A stretch of DNA of 64,000 nucleotides from Magnetococcales bacterium. Its GTDB lineage: Bacteria; Pseudomonadota; Magnetococcia; Magnetococcales; JADFZT01. Below, in pieces: positions 15,999-24,585 of the stretch. Positions within the stretch are counted from its first letter, which is position 1. Every line of letters starts with the position of its first letter. A program made the translations under genes and the position numbers. Under the pieces are notes generated by a model that did no database searches, was not told the origin of the DNA, and saw nothing but the letters and a program-made list of their open reading frames with translations. The DNA lies in the NCBI GenBank assembly GCA_015232395.1, contig JADFZT010000015.1, positions 1-64,000 on the forward strand. The letters are read 5' to 3'.

Positions 15999-18581
15999 AT
16001 GACCCCCCATCGACTCGACGACGACACCCTCAACACCGCCTTCAAGGATCATCCCGTCCCCCCCGCTGATGATCGCGCCAAAAAAGCGGCGATTGAGGCC
16101 GGTATGGCAGAATTTTATCGACTGCGCGAAAAAAAATTCCAAGGATCTTCTTCCCCCCATCGTCTGACCTCCCAAACGAGACACTTTTTCCAACGCATGG
16201 GAGAATGGATGATGAATACGAAAACCTTGACCGCCACTGGCGCCCTGGCCACCTGTGCCCTTCTGGCACTGGTTATTTCCAGCCAACAACCCTCTCGCCT
16301 CACCTCCGCCCCCGACGACACCCTCATCGTCGCCAGTGAGCAGGCCCAGCAGGCCCAGCGGTCCCCCACCCTGGCCTCTCAAGCCAAAACAGCCAGGGAG
16401 GAGACCCCTCTCCCCCGGGAAACCCTCACCGCCACCGGCCAAACCAGTAGCGAGCCCCTCCCTGTCGCCGACAGGATCGGATCCATGGGGAACACCACTC
16501 TCGCCGCTTCCGGTCAGGATGAAGGTGCCGCCGCCAAAGCCCCCCTTTCAAACGACACATTTCTCATGGCCAGCAATCAAGCGGCTCCAGCCATGAAACC
16601 CGGCTCCGCCCTTCGAAAAAGCGCTCCCCTCAAAGAGGCCCGGATCCAGCCCAGTCCAACTCCCGAAGCCAAACGCCGCCAAGCTGCGATTGAGCTGGAA
16701 GAGATGGCCCCCATGAGTGAGCCTCCAGCACCCATGGTAGCCGAGATGAGTGGCTTGGACGCATCCATGGGGGGTGCCAAAGGGAATGCCATCGCCTCCT
16801 CCAGTTCTGCCCTTACCAGCAAAAAAGCCGCGCCCTCGCAACCACAACCCCGCAGCTATGCCGATGCCCTCCGGCAATACCGGGCCACCCCCTCCTCTCC
16901 AAAAGCCGATAGCGCCCAACCCGAGGGGCGGTTGCGCACCAAACAAAAGCAGTCAGCCCCCACCTCCGCCACCAGGGCGCTCCCGGGCAAATCAGCCAAA
17001 CGCGCCGCCCCCTTCAATGGCGCACGCCCCACCGCCCAATCCTTCCTGGCATCCCCTGGCAATTCACTCATGGCCCAACCCCTCATGGCCATTGCTGGTG
17101 ATCAAGCCGTCGCGCCCCCTCCAACCCTGGAGCGGGATCGCCACGAAGAGTATAAGACCAATCCCGTCAAGAGAGTCAGCGAAGCGCCGGTCTCCACTTT
17201 TTCGGTGGATGTGGATACCGCCTCCTATAGCTTTGTGCGACGCCTGATCAACCGGGGCCGCCTCCCCGCGCCCAACGCCGTGCGGGTGGAGGAGATGATC
17301 AACTATTTTGACTATGATTATGCTGTCCCCACCGATCTGGAAAAACCGTTCCAGCCCAACGTCTCCCTCTTTCCCACCCCCTGGAACCCCAACACCCGCC
17401 TGATGCAGATCGGCATCAAGGGCTACGCCCTGGCCGATGGTCAAAAACCCCGGAGCAATCTGGTCTTTCTGCTGGATGTTTCCGGCTCCATGAGCAGTCG
17501 GGACAAGCTCCCCCTGCTGAAACAATCCCTCCGTCTGTTGATCAACACCCTGGAGCCACAAGACACCATCGCCATCGCCGTCTATGCGGGGGCTGCAGGT
17601 AGCGTGCTGGAGCCCACTCCGGTGAAAGAGCGTCATAAAATTTTGGCTGCCCTGGATCAGCTCCAGGCGGGGGGGTCCACCGCTGGCGGGGCCGGGATTG
17701 AACTGGCCTACTCTCTGGCTGAAGGAAATTTTCAAAAGGATGCGGTCAACCGGGTGATCCTGGCGACCGATGGGGATTTTAACGTGGGTGTGGCCAACCA
17801 TGAAGCCCTCAAGGGACTCATCGCCCGCAAACGCAAAAGCGGTATTTTTCTCTCGGTGCTGGGGTTTGGCCAGGGCAACTATAACGACCAATTGATGCAG
17901 ACGCTGGCCCAAAACGGCAACGGGATCGCAGCCTACATCGACACCCTCAGCGAAGCCCGCAAGGTGTTGGTCGAAGAGGCCTCAGCCAATCTTTTCCCCA
18001 TCGCCCGGGATGTCAAAATCCAGGTGGAGTTCAACCCCCAACGGGTGGCGGAATATCGCCTCATCGGCTATGAAACCCGCCATCTGAATCGGGCTGACTT
18101 TAACAACGATCAGGTGGATGCCGGGGATGTGGGCTCAGGGCACAGCGTGACGGCTCTCTATGAAATCACCCCGGTAGGCAGTGTGGGGTTGATGGATGAA
18201 CTGCGCTATGGCCGCAACAGCCAGGCCAAAGCCCAGGCAAAGAGTGTGACCAACGGGGCAAGTGGGACAGAGCCTGTAACCGGAGAAATGGCCTTCCTGA
18301 AAATGCGCTACAAGCTGCCCGGCGAAGCCCAGAGCCGCCTGATGAGTCAGGCCATCACCGATGCCGATCTCTCCACCAGCGTGGACAACGCCCCCCGGGA
18401 GAGCCGTTTTGCCACAGCCGTTGCAGCCTTCGCCCAGCTGTTGCGGGGAGGAACCCACCTCCAGGGGTTTGAATATGACGAAATCATCGCCCTGGCCCAA
18501 AGCGCCAAGGGGGATGATCCCTTTGGCTACCGGGCGGAATTTATCTCGATGGTGCGTCTGGCAGCCTCTCTGGAGAGATAA
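15999..18581 (+). CDS. YfbK-like VWA-domain protein with anti-sigma-like N-terminus
   Basis: 860 residues. A short cytoplasmic part (1-70) and one membrane helix (~74-92, TATGALATCALLALVISS) resemble membrane anti-sigma factors. Next is ~280 residues of Ala/Pro/Ser/Lys-rich linker. The conserved YfbK region then begins (STFSVDVDTASYSFVRRLI, VRVEEMINYFDYDY), followed by a von Willebrand A domain with a MIDAS site (FLLDVSGSMSS, Asp at ~493; later ATDGDFNVGV). The C-terminal DUF3520-like part ends with ELAAS-type helices. YfbK proteins are usually ~580 residues, so the linker is an unusual extension. The pair with the ECF sigma gene suggests envelope-stress signalling in which the VWA domain binds a partner in the periplasm. 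Confidence 0.85.
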   Translation: MTPHRLDDDTLNTAFKDHPVPPADDRAKKAAIEAGMAEFYRLREKKFQGSSSPHRLTSQTRHFFQRMGEWMMNTKTLTATGALATCALLALVISSQQPSRLTSAPDDTLIVASEQAQQAQRSPTLASQAKTAREETPLPRETLTATGQTSSEPLPVADRIGSMGNTTLAASGQDEGAAAKAPLSNDTFLMASNQAAPAMKPGSALRKSAPLKEARIQPSPTPEAKRRQAAIELEEMAPMSEPPAPMVAEMSGLDASMGGAKGNAIASSSSALTSKKAAPSQPQPRSYADALRQYRATPSSPKADSAQPEGRLRTKQKQSAPTSATRALPGKSAKRAAPFNGARPTAQSFLASPGNSLMAQPLMAIAGDQAVAPPPTLERDRHEEYKTNPVKRVSEAPVSTFSVDVDTASYSFVRRLINRGRLPAPNAVRVEEMINYFDYDYAVPTDLEKPFQPNVSLFPTPWNPNTRLMQIGIKGYALADGQKPRSNLVFLLDVSGSMSSRDKLPLLKQSLRLLINTLEPQDTIAIAVYAGAAGSVLEPTPVKERHKILAALDQLQAGGSTAGGAGIELAYSLAEGNFQKDAVNRVILATDGDFNVGVANHEALKGLIARKRKSGIFLSVLGFGQGNYNDQLMQTLAQNGNGIAAYIDTLSEARKVLVEEASANLFPIARDVKIQVEFNPQRVAEYRLIGYETRHLNRADFNNDQVDAGDVGSGHSVTALYEITPVGSVGLMDELRYGRNSQAKAQAKSVTNGASGTEPVTGEMAFLKMRYKLPGEAQSRLMSQAITDADLSTSVDNAPRESRFATAVAAFAQLLRGGTHLQGFEYDEIIALAQSAKGDDPFGYRAEFISMVRLAASLER

Positions 18582-18681
18582 TCACTTCGGTCTCATTTCC
18601 GGAATCCCCAAGCACTCCGGGATCCCGGAACGCATATAGCAATTCAAATCAAGAATTGGACATATGCCGCTGTACTTTTTC

Positions 18682-18838
18682 TGTCATTCCCGCGAATGCG
18701 GGAATCCAGGGGGGCTGGCGCGAACCTTTCCAAAATCTTGTATCACTTTCAGCAAAACACCGGCCTTTCTTGAAGATTTGGTTTTTCCTTGAGGGCAATC
18801 ATCAGCTCCCTGGATCCCCGCCTTCGCGGGGATGACGA
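18682..18838. repeat. Paired inverted REP/BIME-like palindromes
   Basis: TCATTCCCGCGAATGCGGGA with ATCCAGG after it (18684-18710) reappears in reverse orientation at 18808-18838 (CTGGATCCCCGCCTTCGCGGGG then ATGACGA) with small differences. Each unit is itself a strong hairpin (CCCGC..GCGGG). Such elements are dispersed in many proteobacterial genomes. Confidence 0.75.
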
Positions 18839-18890
18839 GTCAGGGAAGAATGTCCAATTTTGAGATAGAACTGCTAAACGATATGCCGAT

Positions 18891-18929
18891 GTCGATTGGG
18901 GTCAAAATGAGGTCGACTGGAGTCAAAGT
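18891..18929. repeat. Imperfect 18-bp direct repeat
   Basis: GTCGATTGGGGTCAAAAT (18891-18908) and GTCGACTGGAGTCAAAGT (18912-18929) differ at three positions and are spaced by GAG. They lie just past the end of the hybrid kinase gene. Role unknown. Confidence 0.6.
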
Positions 18930-18956
18930 TTAAACCCAATACAGGGAGCCCCCCCT

Positions 18957-21900
18957 TCACCCAGCGGTCAACTCGGTGATGGCAGCCAACAGCCTTTTTT
19001 TCCGAATCGGCTTGGTGATGTGAAGATCACAACCGGCAGCCATGATCTGCTCCGACTCTTCAGCCATGGCGTGGGCGGTCAGGGCGATGATGGGGGTGGG
19101 GTTGGTGTGGCTCTGAGCCTCCCAGGTTCGAATCTGCCGAGTGGCCTCATAGCCATCCATCACCGGCATCTGGATATCCATCAAAACCAGATCGAAATGT
19201 TGGTCCTTAAAGTGGACCACCGCCTCCGCCCCATTTTCCGCCATCACCAGCCGGTGCCGGGTTTTGCGCAAGAAAGCCTGAATCAACAGCCGGTTGTCCT
19301 CAGCGTCATCCACCAACAAAATCTGCAAGTCCATTTCATCAGGTGAGGTGTCTGGCGTTTCCCCTCCCTTGGCGCTGGGGTGAGCCTCATCGGCCCGTGG
19401 AATGGTGACGCTGGATTCCACCGCTGAAAACGGGACTGTAAAGAGAAAAGAGCTACCCCGCCCCGCACTGCTTTCCAAGCGGATTTCCCCACCCATCAGA
19501 TCCGCCAACCGCCGGCAGATGGTCAGCCCCAGACCCGTGCCGCCATGACTGCGGGTGATGGAAGAGTCGGCCTGGGTGAAGGGCCGAAAAATTTCCTGCT
19601 GTTTTTCCCGGGGAATGCCTGGCCCGGTATCGGTCACAGTAAAAAGGAGGTGATCTTCTGTGGCCCGATCCACTTGAAGCGTCACCCGGCCCTGTTTGGT
19701 AAATTTAACAGCGTTACCGGTCAGGTTGAGGAGCACCTGCCGCAGCCGGGTGGGATCCCCCCGTACCAGCTTGGGAATCCCCTCCCCCACTCCAGCTGTC
19801 AGCTCGATCCCCTTGTCCTGAGCGGTCAAAGCAAACAGGGCCATGGTTTCATCGATCAACTTTCGCAGATCAAAAGGAACCAGTTCCAGTTTCAGCTGCC
19901 CTGCTTCGATTTTGGAAAGATCGAGGATATCGTTGATGAGCGCCAGCAGCGTCTCACCGGAGCGGTTGAGAGTCTTGACATACCACGCCTGGGTATCGCT
20001 CAGCTTGGTCTCCTTCAATAGCTCCCCCATGCCCAGAATGGCATTCATGGGGGTGCGAATTTCATGGCTCATGATGGCCAAAAATTCACTCTTGGCCAAA
20101 GTCGCCTGCATCGCCTTGGCGTTGGCCTCACTCAGCTCCCGGTTGAGGCGGGAGAGGGTCAGATGACGATAGAGAATGATCAAGCTGATGACGACAAAGG
20201 CCAGGACCATTTTCAAAATCAGATCATGATCGATCTGATGTTGGATCTTCACATGGGCCCAACGATCGGTGATGGTACGTCGATCCTGATCGGTGAGAGA
20301 ATCAATGGCCTTGTTGAAGACGCTGATCAGAAGGGTTTGATCCAGATGGGCGGCAATGTGAAATTCATTGGAAAAATCCAACTGACCGGCAATCTTGACC
20401 CCGGTAATACCCGCCTCCTGGGCGGCATAGCTGATAGCAGGGATGGTATCGAGAAAGGCATAAATCCGACCGTCCCGGAGCTGTTCCAAACCTTCGCGGA
20501 TATTGTCTGTCTCAATGATATCCACCTCTTGATCCAAAGCCCGGAGGCGATCCACCAAAGAGTAGCCCCGAACAACACCAATGGATTTATCGAGAACGGC
20601 ACTGGCATCCTGAATAAAAAGTGCCTCGCTGCGGGTGGCGATGGCGGTTGCGGTTTTATAGTAGGGCTTGGAAAAGAGCATCTCCCGAGCCCGCTCGTCA
20701 CTGTAGCCAGCGGCTGACAGAATATCGCACTGCCGCTGTCGAAATTTTTCCTTTGATTCTTCCCAGCTGCGGGTTTGAATCAAGCGGATGGTCACACCCA
20801 GGCGGGTCGCCATCATCTGGACAAAATCGGCTGCAATCCCCTCGTGGCGACGAACATGGTTGATCCGCTCAAACGGCATCCAATCCGGATCGACACACAT
20901 GGTGATGCGATCCTCTTGACTCAGGAATGCCTTTTCCGCCTCGCTGAGAAGCACCCGAACCTGCAAGGTGTCGCCGCCATGCTGATGTCCACCGAGCCAG
21001 GTTTCCCGGAGTTTGCGTTTTTCATCGAGGGAAACCGTCTGCATCGCCTTTTGAAAAATATCGCGCAGCAGTGGCCAATCCTTGCGCACACCGATGCGAT
21101 CATAGAATTGATCCCCCCCTTCAAAATGAGCCTCCCCGGTGACAAAAACGCTGGAGATGGCTGTCTCCAGAATCAGATGCTCGATAGCTGCTGCCACCCC
21201 CACCGTGGCATCCACCTCACCAAAGGCCACCGCCTTGATGGTTTCCAGGGTGTTGGGTTTCGTGATCACCTGGATGCCGGGATATTGCTTGGCCAAAAAT
21301 TCCTGATAGTAAAACCCTTCGACCACCGCCACACTGCGACCATCCTGTTCCAGCTTGGCCAGGCTGTTGACCGGCTGGCGATCCAGACGCATGAAAATGG
21401 CTGGAGGATCCTTGATAATCGGTTCGGTAAAGAGAGCATAGGCACTGCGGTCCGGGGTCTTGACAATATTGCCCATCACGTCGATTTCCCGGTTTTGGAG
21501 CATGGTCAAAAATTCATTCCAACCCGGACCAGTCACATAGTCGATGGTGATCCCGAGCTTGGTGGCCAACAGATTCAACAGATCGATGGTGTAACCTTGG
21601 GCCCGTCCTTCGGAATAAAAATTAAACGGCGGCCAATCTTTTTCGTTGTGAACCCGGATAACGGGATGTTTTTCGATCCAGGCCAGCTCCTCTGGAGATA
21701 AATGCAGCCCACTCTCCCCGTTCGAAGCCATCTGGGGCGTGAGGCTCATACTCTGCAACGGCACCCACTCCTGAACAATGCGATCAAAGGTGCCATCCAG
21801 CTTGATTTCATCCAATATCCGCTGCCATTGCCGCACCACCGCAGCATCGGTATTCAGTGAAAAGGCCAGATAGGCGGGCAGATCCTTCACCGCTTGAACC

Positions 21901-23258
21901 GCCTGAAGCAGCTCTGGATCGACCCCCGCTTTCTGGGCAGTATGGGCCATGGTGATGTTGCTGTTGATCCAAAGATCGATCTCCCCATTAACCAAGGCTT
22001 GAATGCCCTTGGCCGGATCTGGAAAGGGGATCACCTGATAGCCGTTATCCAGCAACCACCGCTCCGAGGCATAGCCGCTCACCGCCCCGGTTCGCAGAGC
22101 TTTCAAGTTGCTCCCATAGGGCTCCTTGCGGCCAAACAGATAGAGCATCTCCGGGATCAACGGACCGACCCACTGAAACAGTTTTTCTCTGGCCGGGGTA
22201 CGTGAAGGGGGCAGCAAGGCGGTGTTGGGCTCCTCCTGGGCTCTCTGGAAGGCTTCCGACCACAGCTCAATGTGGATGGGATCCTCCCGCCCCATCCGCT
22301 GTAAAATTTCCCGAACCACCTCTACCCCAAGCCCGGTCAGGCGACCCTCTTTCATAAAACTGACCGGGGGAATGTTGGGGGCCAAAATGGTTACTTGGTG
22401 TTTCTGTTCCCCGGTCCAGCGGTGGATGATCCGGGACAACTCCTCCCGGGATATCTGCTCTATTCCGTCATCCAACATTTTCAAGAGCCCACGATCACCA
22501 TCCTTGACCGCTGAACGCAGGGTAAGCAGGTCGATGGAATCAGCCGCAGTGCGGATTTTCTCTATGCCATCCAACTGATTGAGATAGTGCAGCCCGATGA
22601 CGTGTTCCATCAAAAAAGCATCCACCTGTTGATTCAGAGCGGCTTGCACGACCTCTTCGTAGAGGTCAAACTCTACCTTGATGGCGTTGGGGGCTTGTTT
22701 GGAGAGCAGATCGCTATGAAAATCGGATTTGACCACCCCCACCCGCAAGCCATCCAAACTTGAGATACCAGTAGCCTGTATGGGAGGGCAGAAGAAAAGG
22801 GTGGAGCGAAGCTCGAAGAAGGATAAACTGAAATCAAATTGCAGGTCCCGCTCCGGGGTATAAAAAACCCCGCCCAGAATCTGGATCTCCCCACTCTTCA
22901 CCTGAGCCATGGCCTCGTTCCAGGGAAGCAATTCAAACTGGATGGGCTGCCCGGTTTTTTGCGACCAGAGTTGCCAAAAATCGATGAGCGCTCCAGATAA
23001 TTGACCCGCCTCATCGGTAAAGACGTAAGGACGGGTTTCCGAAACGGCGATGGTGAGTGGATCGTCAGCGGCCCCCTGGGCTGGCAGGGGTTGGAGCTGA
23101 AAAACGCAAAAAACAAGGAAAACGACCACAGGCAACAACAGCCTGCAAAACCACCCAATGGCTCTCGCTACTGAAAGCCCTGAACTGGCTGGATTGTGAT
23201 GCCAACAAGTTTGGCTGCCATTCATCAAAAACGTCCCTGTCTTCCATCCACCATCCAC
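18957..23258 (-). CDS. Hybrid histidine kinase with four periplasmic SBP_bac_3 modules
   Basis: About 1430 residues. After a signal anchor (ending near PLPAQGAADD) come four tandem amino-acid-binding-protein modules: ~65-290 (LTIAVSETRPYVFTD), ~295-510 (VTILAPNIPPVSFMKEG), ~540-760 (IRVHNEKDWPPFNFYSEG) and ~785-1005 (ITMCVDPDWMPFERI). A membrane helix (~1015-1035, MVLAFVVISLIILY) leads to HisKA ([14 protein letters not shown], His ~1065), HATPase (GTGLGLTICRRL) and a receiver ([12 protein letters not shown]; phospho-Asp ~1361 in [13 protein letters not shown]). The architecture is BvgS/EvgS-like but with twice the usual binding modules. It lacks an HPt domain, so an external one is needed; an orphan HPt gene lies at 46790. 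GTG 23258 has GAGGG upstream; ATG 23225 is an alternative start. Confidence 0.9.
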   Translation of the reverse strand: MDGGWKTGTFLMNGSQTCWHHNPASSGLSVARAIGWFCRLLLPVVVFLVFCVFQLQPLPAQGAADDPLTIAVSETRPYVFTDEAGQLSGALIDFWQLWSQKTGQPIQFELLPWNEAMAQVKSGEIQILGGVFYTPERDLQFDFSLSFFELRSTLFFCPPIQATGISSLDGLRVGVVKSDFHSDLLSKQAPNAIKVEFDLYEEVVQAALNQQVDAFLMEHVIGLHYLNQLDGIEKIRTAADSIDLLTLRSAVKDGDRGLLKMLDDGIEQISREELSRIIHRWTGEQKHQVTILAPNIPPVSFMKEGRLTGLGVEVVREILQRMGREDPIHIELWSEAFQRAQEEPNTALLPPSRTPAREKLFQWVGPLIPEMLYLFGRKEPYGSNLKALRTGAVSGYASERWLLDNGYQVIPFPDPAKGIQALVNGEIDLWINSNITMAHTAQKAGVDPELLQAVQAVKDLPAYLAFSLNTDAAVVRQWQRILDEIKLDGTFDRIVQEWVPLQSMSLTPQMASNGESGLHLSPEELAWIEKHPVIRVHNEKDWPPFNFYSEGRAQGYTIDLLNLLATKLGITIDYVTGPGWNEFLTMLQNREIDVMGNIVKTPDRSAYALFTEPIIKDPPAIFMRLDRQPVNSLAKLEQDGRSVAVVEGFYYQEFLAKQYPGIQVITKPNTLETIKAVAFGEVDATVGVAAAIEHLILETAISSVFVTGEAHFEGGDQFYDRIGVRKDWPLLRDIFQKAMQTVSLDEKRKLRETWLGGHQHGGDTLQVRVLLSEAEKAFLSQEDRITMCVDPDWMPFERINHVRRHEGIAADFVQMMATRLGVTIRLIQTRSWEESKEKFRQRQCDILSAAGYSDERAREMLFSKPYYKTATAIATRSEALFIQDASAVLDKSIGVVRGYSLVDRLRALDQEVDIIETDNIREGLEQLRDGRIYAFLDTIPAISYAAQEAGITGVKIAGQLDFSNEFHIAAHLDQTLLISVFNKAIDSLTDQDRRTITDRWAHVKIQHQIDHDLILKMVLAFVVISLIILYRHLTLSRLNRELSEANAKAMQATLAKSEFLAIMSHEIRTPMNAILGMGELLKETKLSDTQAWYVKTLNRSGETLLALINDILDLSKIEAGQLKLELVPFDLRKLIDETMALFALTAQDKGIELTAGVGEGIPKLVRGDPTRLRQVLLNLTGNAVKFTKQGRVTLQVDRATEDHLLFTVTDTGPGIPREKQQEIFRPFTQADSSITRSHGGTGLGLTICRRLADLMGGEIRLESSAGRGSSFLFTVPFSAVESSVTIPRADEAHPSAKGGETPDTSPDEMDLQILLVDDAEDNRLLIQAFLRKTRHRLVMAENGAEAVVHFKDQHFDLVLMDIQMPVMDGYEATRQIRTWEAQSHTNPTPIIALTAHAMAEESEQIMAAGCDLHITKPIRKKRLLAAITELTAG

Positions 23259-23943
23259 GCACCCTCAGAGTCGCTTCAAGACAAAGCGACAGACATCATA
23301 ACAGACTATGCCTGCAACGGGGAATTTAATGCCTTGCTCCAAGAGAAAAATATTCACCCTGTCGAACCTGGGGGGCTTGACGCAAAAAGTGATACTTGAC
23401 GCTGTTAGAGTGGATCAGAATGATTGAAAATATCACATCTGAGGCTGAAACAGGATACCGTTTCAATGCCCCTCAACCAAAGAGATACGGCCAGGTTCGA
23501 TCTGTTGCAACAAATTTTTTCAATGTCGAAATAACGATTTTTGTCGAAATAACGATTTTTCAATATCCCAGGCATCGAAGCCACTATTTACCTGAGATAG
23601 CCGACTGAAGGTGAAGTGAAACCAGCAATATTTCCAGACTTAATGTCTTCTGTCAGAGTTTGTGATAGGACATTAACAATTTGGTCTTTCCTGTTAACCC
23701 GTTTGACAAAAACAGTCTGGATTTATCGGACTCATTCTTGTATTGTCTTGTAGATACTTGTTGTTTTCCGTCACGTTTTTTTGGAGTATCTTTTTTGCTT
23801 CGCTCCAGCAGAGCCAGGGCTTATCCTCAGACAGGAAACAGTCTTTCTGAAAGTTTCATATAAGTTTTTGCTGTATTTCTTTTATTATTTTAAGAAATTT
23901 CAAACACTCGGGCTTCCAAACTTTTCCGTCAAAGGTCTATTAA
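23259..23943. other. 685-bp AT-rich divergent intergenic region
   Basis: This lies between two divergent units and is markedly more AT-rich than its neighbours. Several short frames exist on the plus strand, but none has a credible start, codon pattern or recognisable motif. It contains an 18-bp tandem repeat (23525-23560). It should carry promoters for the hybrid kinase (minus) and the corrinoid operon (plus). Confidence 0.55.
23525..23560. repeat. Perfect 18-bp tandem repeat
   Basis: GTCGAAATAACGATTTTT occurs twice head to tail (23525-23542 and 23543-23560). It lies ~385 nt upstream of the corrinoid-protein gene. It could be a paired operator or a slippage product. Confidence 0.85.
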
Positions 23944-24585
23944 ATGGTTTCCACTGCGGTCGACTCTCCTCCACCGACTGAAGCCCTGCAGCAGGCACTC
24001 CTGGGGGTTGATAGAATTCAAGCCCGTGCCATCGTTAAAGATTATTCCCAGGATCGCTCCCCTTTCGAGCTGGTGGAAGAACTATTCGTTCCAGTCATGG
24101 AGGAGATTGGGCAAGGCTGGGAAGCGGGTGAGATCGCTCTCTCCCAGGTCTACATGAGCGGACAGATCTGTGCTGAGCTGGCCGATGGCCTGGCGTGGGA
24201 AGCCTCGGAAAAACCCTGGCCCCAACCCCCCATGGCGATCTGTGTGCTGGAAGATTACCACCTACTGGGCAAGCAGATGGTCTACAGCGCCCTGAAGGCC
24301 AGCGGCTATGACCTCATCGACTATGGGCGGATGGATATCGACGCTCTGCTGGAGCGGGTCAAAAAGGACGGCATCCAGCTGCTTTTGGTCTCCGCCCTCA
24401 TGTTGCGTGCCGCCTTACGGGTCAAGGTGCTCAGAGCCCGCCTCCAAGCCGAAGGGTTGCAAGTCCGCCTGGTGGTAGGGGGGGCACCTTTTCGATTCGA
24501 TGCCAAACTCTGGCAGGAGGTGGGGGCGGATGCCATGGCCCGCAATACCGCTGAAGCCCTGACCGTAGTGAGGGAGCTGTCATGA
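23944..24585 (+). CDS. Corrinoid (B12)-binding protein
   Basis: 213 residues with the two-part layout of methyltransferase corrinoid proteins. The helical cap is at ~15-90 (FELVEELFVPVMEEIGQGWEAGEIALSQVYM, matching the family's L-x-P-M-x-x-[IV]-G-x-x-[WF]-x-x-G-x-[IL]-x-x-x-x). The Rossmann-like B12 domain is at ~95-213. The lower-axial-ligand motif D-x-H-x-x-G is present as DYHLLG (Asp104, His106, Gly109), followed by VSALMLRAALRVKVL and LVVGGAPF. It should bind cobalamin base-off/His-on. It overlaps the UroD-like gene by ATGA, so the two are probably partners. AAAGG ~9 nt upstream of ATG. Confidence 0.88.
   Translation: MVSTAVDSPPPTEALQQALLGVDRIQARAIVKDYSQDRSPFELVEELFVPVMEEIGQGWEAGEIALSQVYMSGQICAELADGLAWEASEKPWPQPPMAICVLEDYHLLGKQMVYSALKASGYDLIDYGRMDIDALLERVKKDGIQLLLVSALMLRAALRVKVLRARLQAEGLQVRLVVGGAPFRFDAKLWQEVGADAMARNTAEALTVVRELS

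Larger units (their letters stand above)
18582..18956. other. 375-bp convergent intergenic region with repeats
   Basis: This region lies between the convergent VWA and hybrid kinase genes. It contains the paired REP-like palindromes and the short direct repeat listed separately. There is no gene. Two such palindromes between convergent genes commonly serve as terminators or repeat-mobilised elements. Confidence 0.6.

Noticed and set aside
17064-17912. Minus-strand open frame of 282 codons opposite the VWA gene
   Set aside because: It lies fully antisense to a clear gene, has no recognisable motif, and such frames arise here from high-GC third positions.
20064-21701. Two plus-strand frames (217 and 308 codons) opposite the four-module kinase
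   Set aside because: Antisense shadows of the kinase's coding frame; the proteins are compositionally odd (His, Gly and Gln rich) and unlike any family.
23396-23863. Short plus-strand frames in the AT-rich gap
   Set aside because: No ribosome-binding site or recognisable motif; one contains the 18-bp repeat translated in series, typical of non-coding DNA.
23259-23943. Possible CRISPR array around the 18-bp tandem repeat
   Set aside because: Only two copies, directly adjacent with no spacers, and no cas genes.
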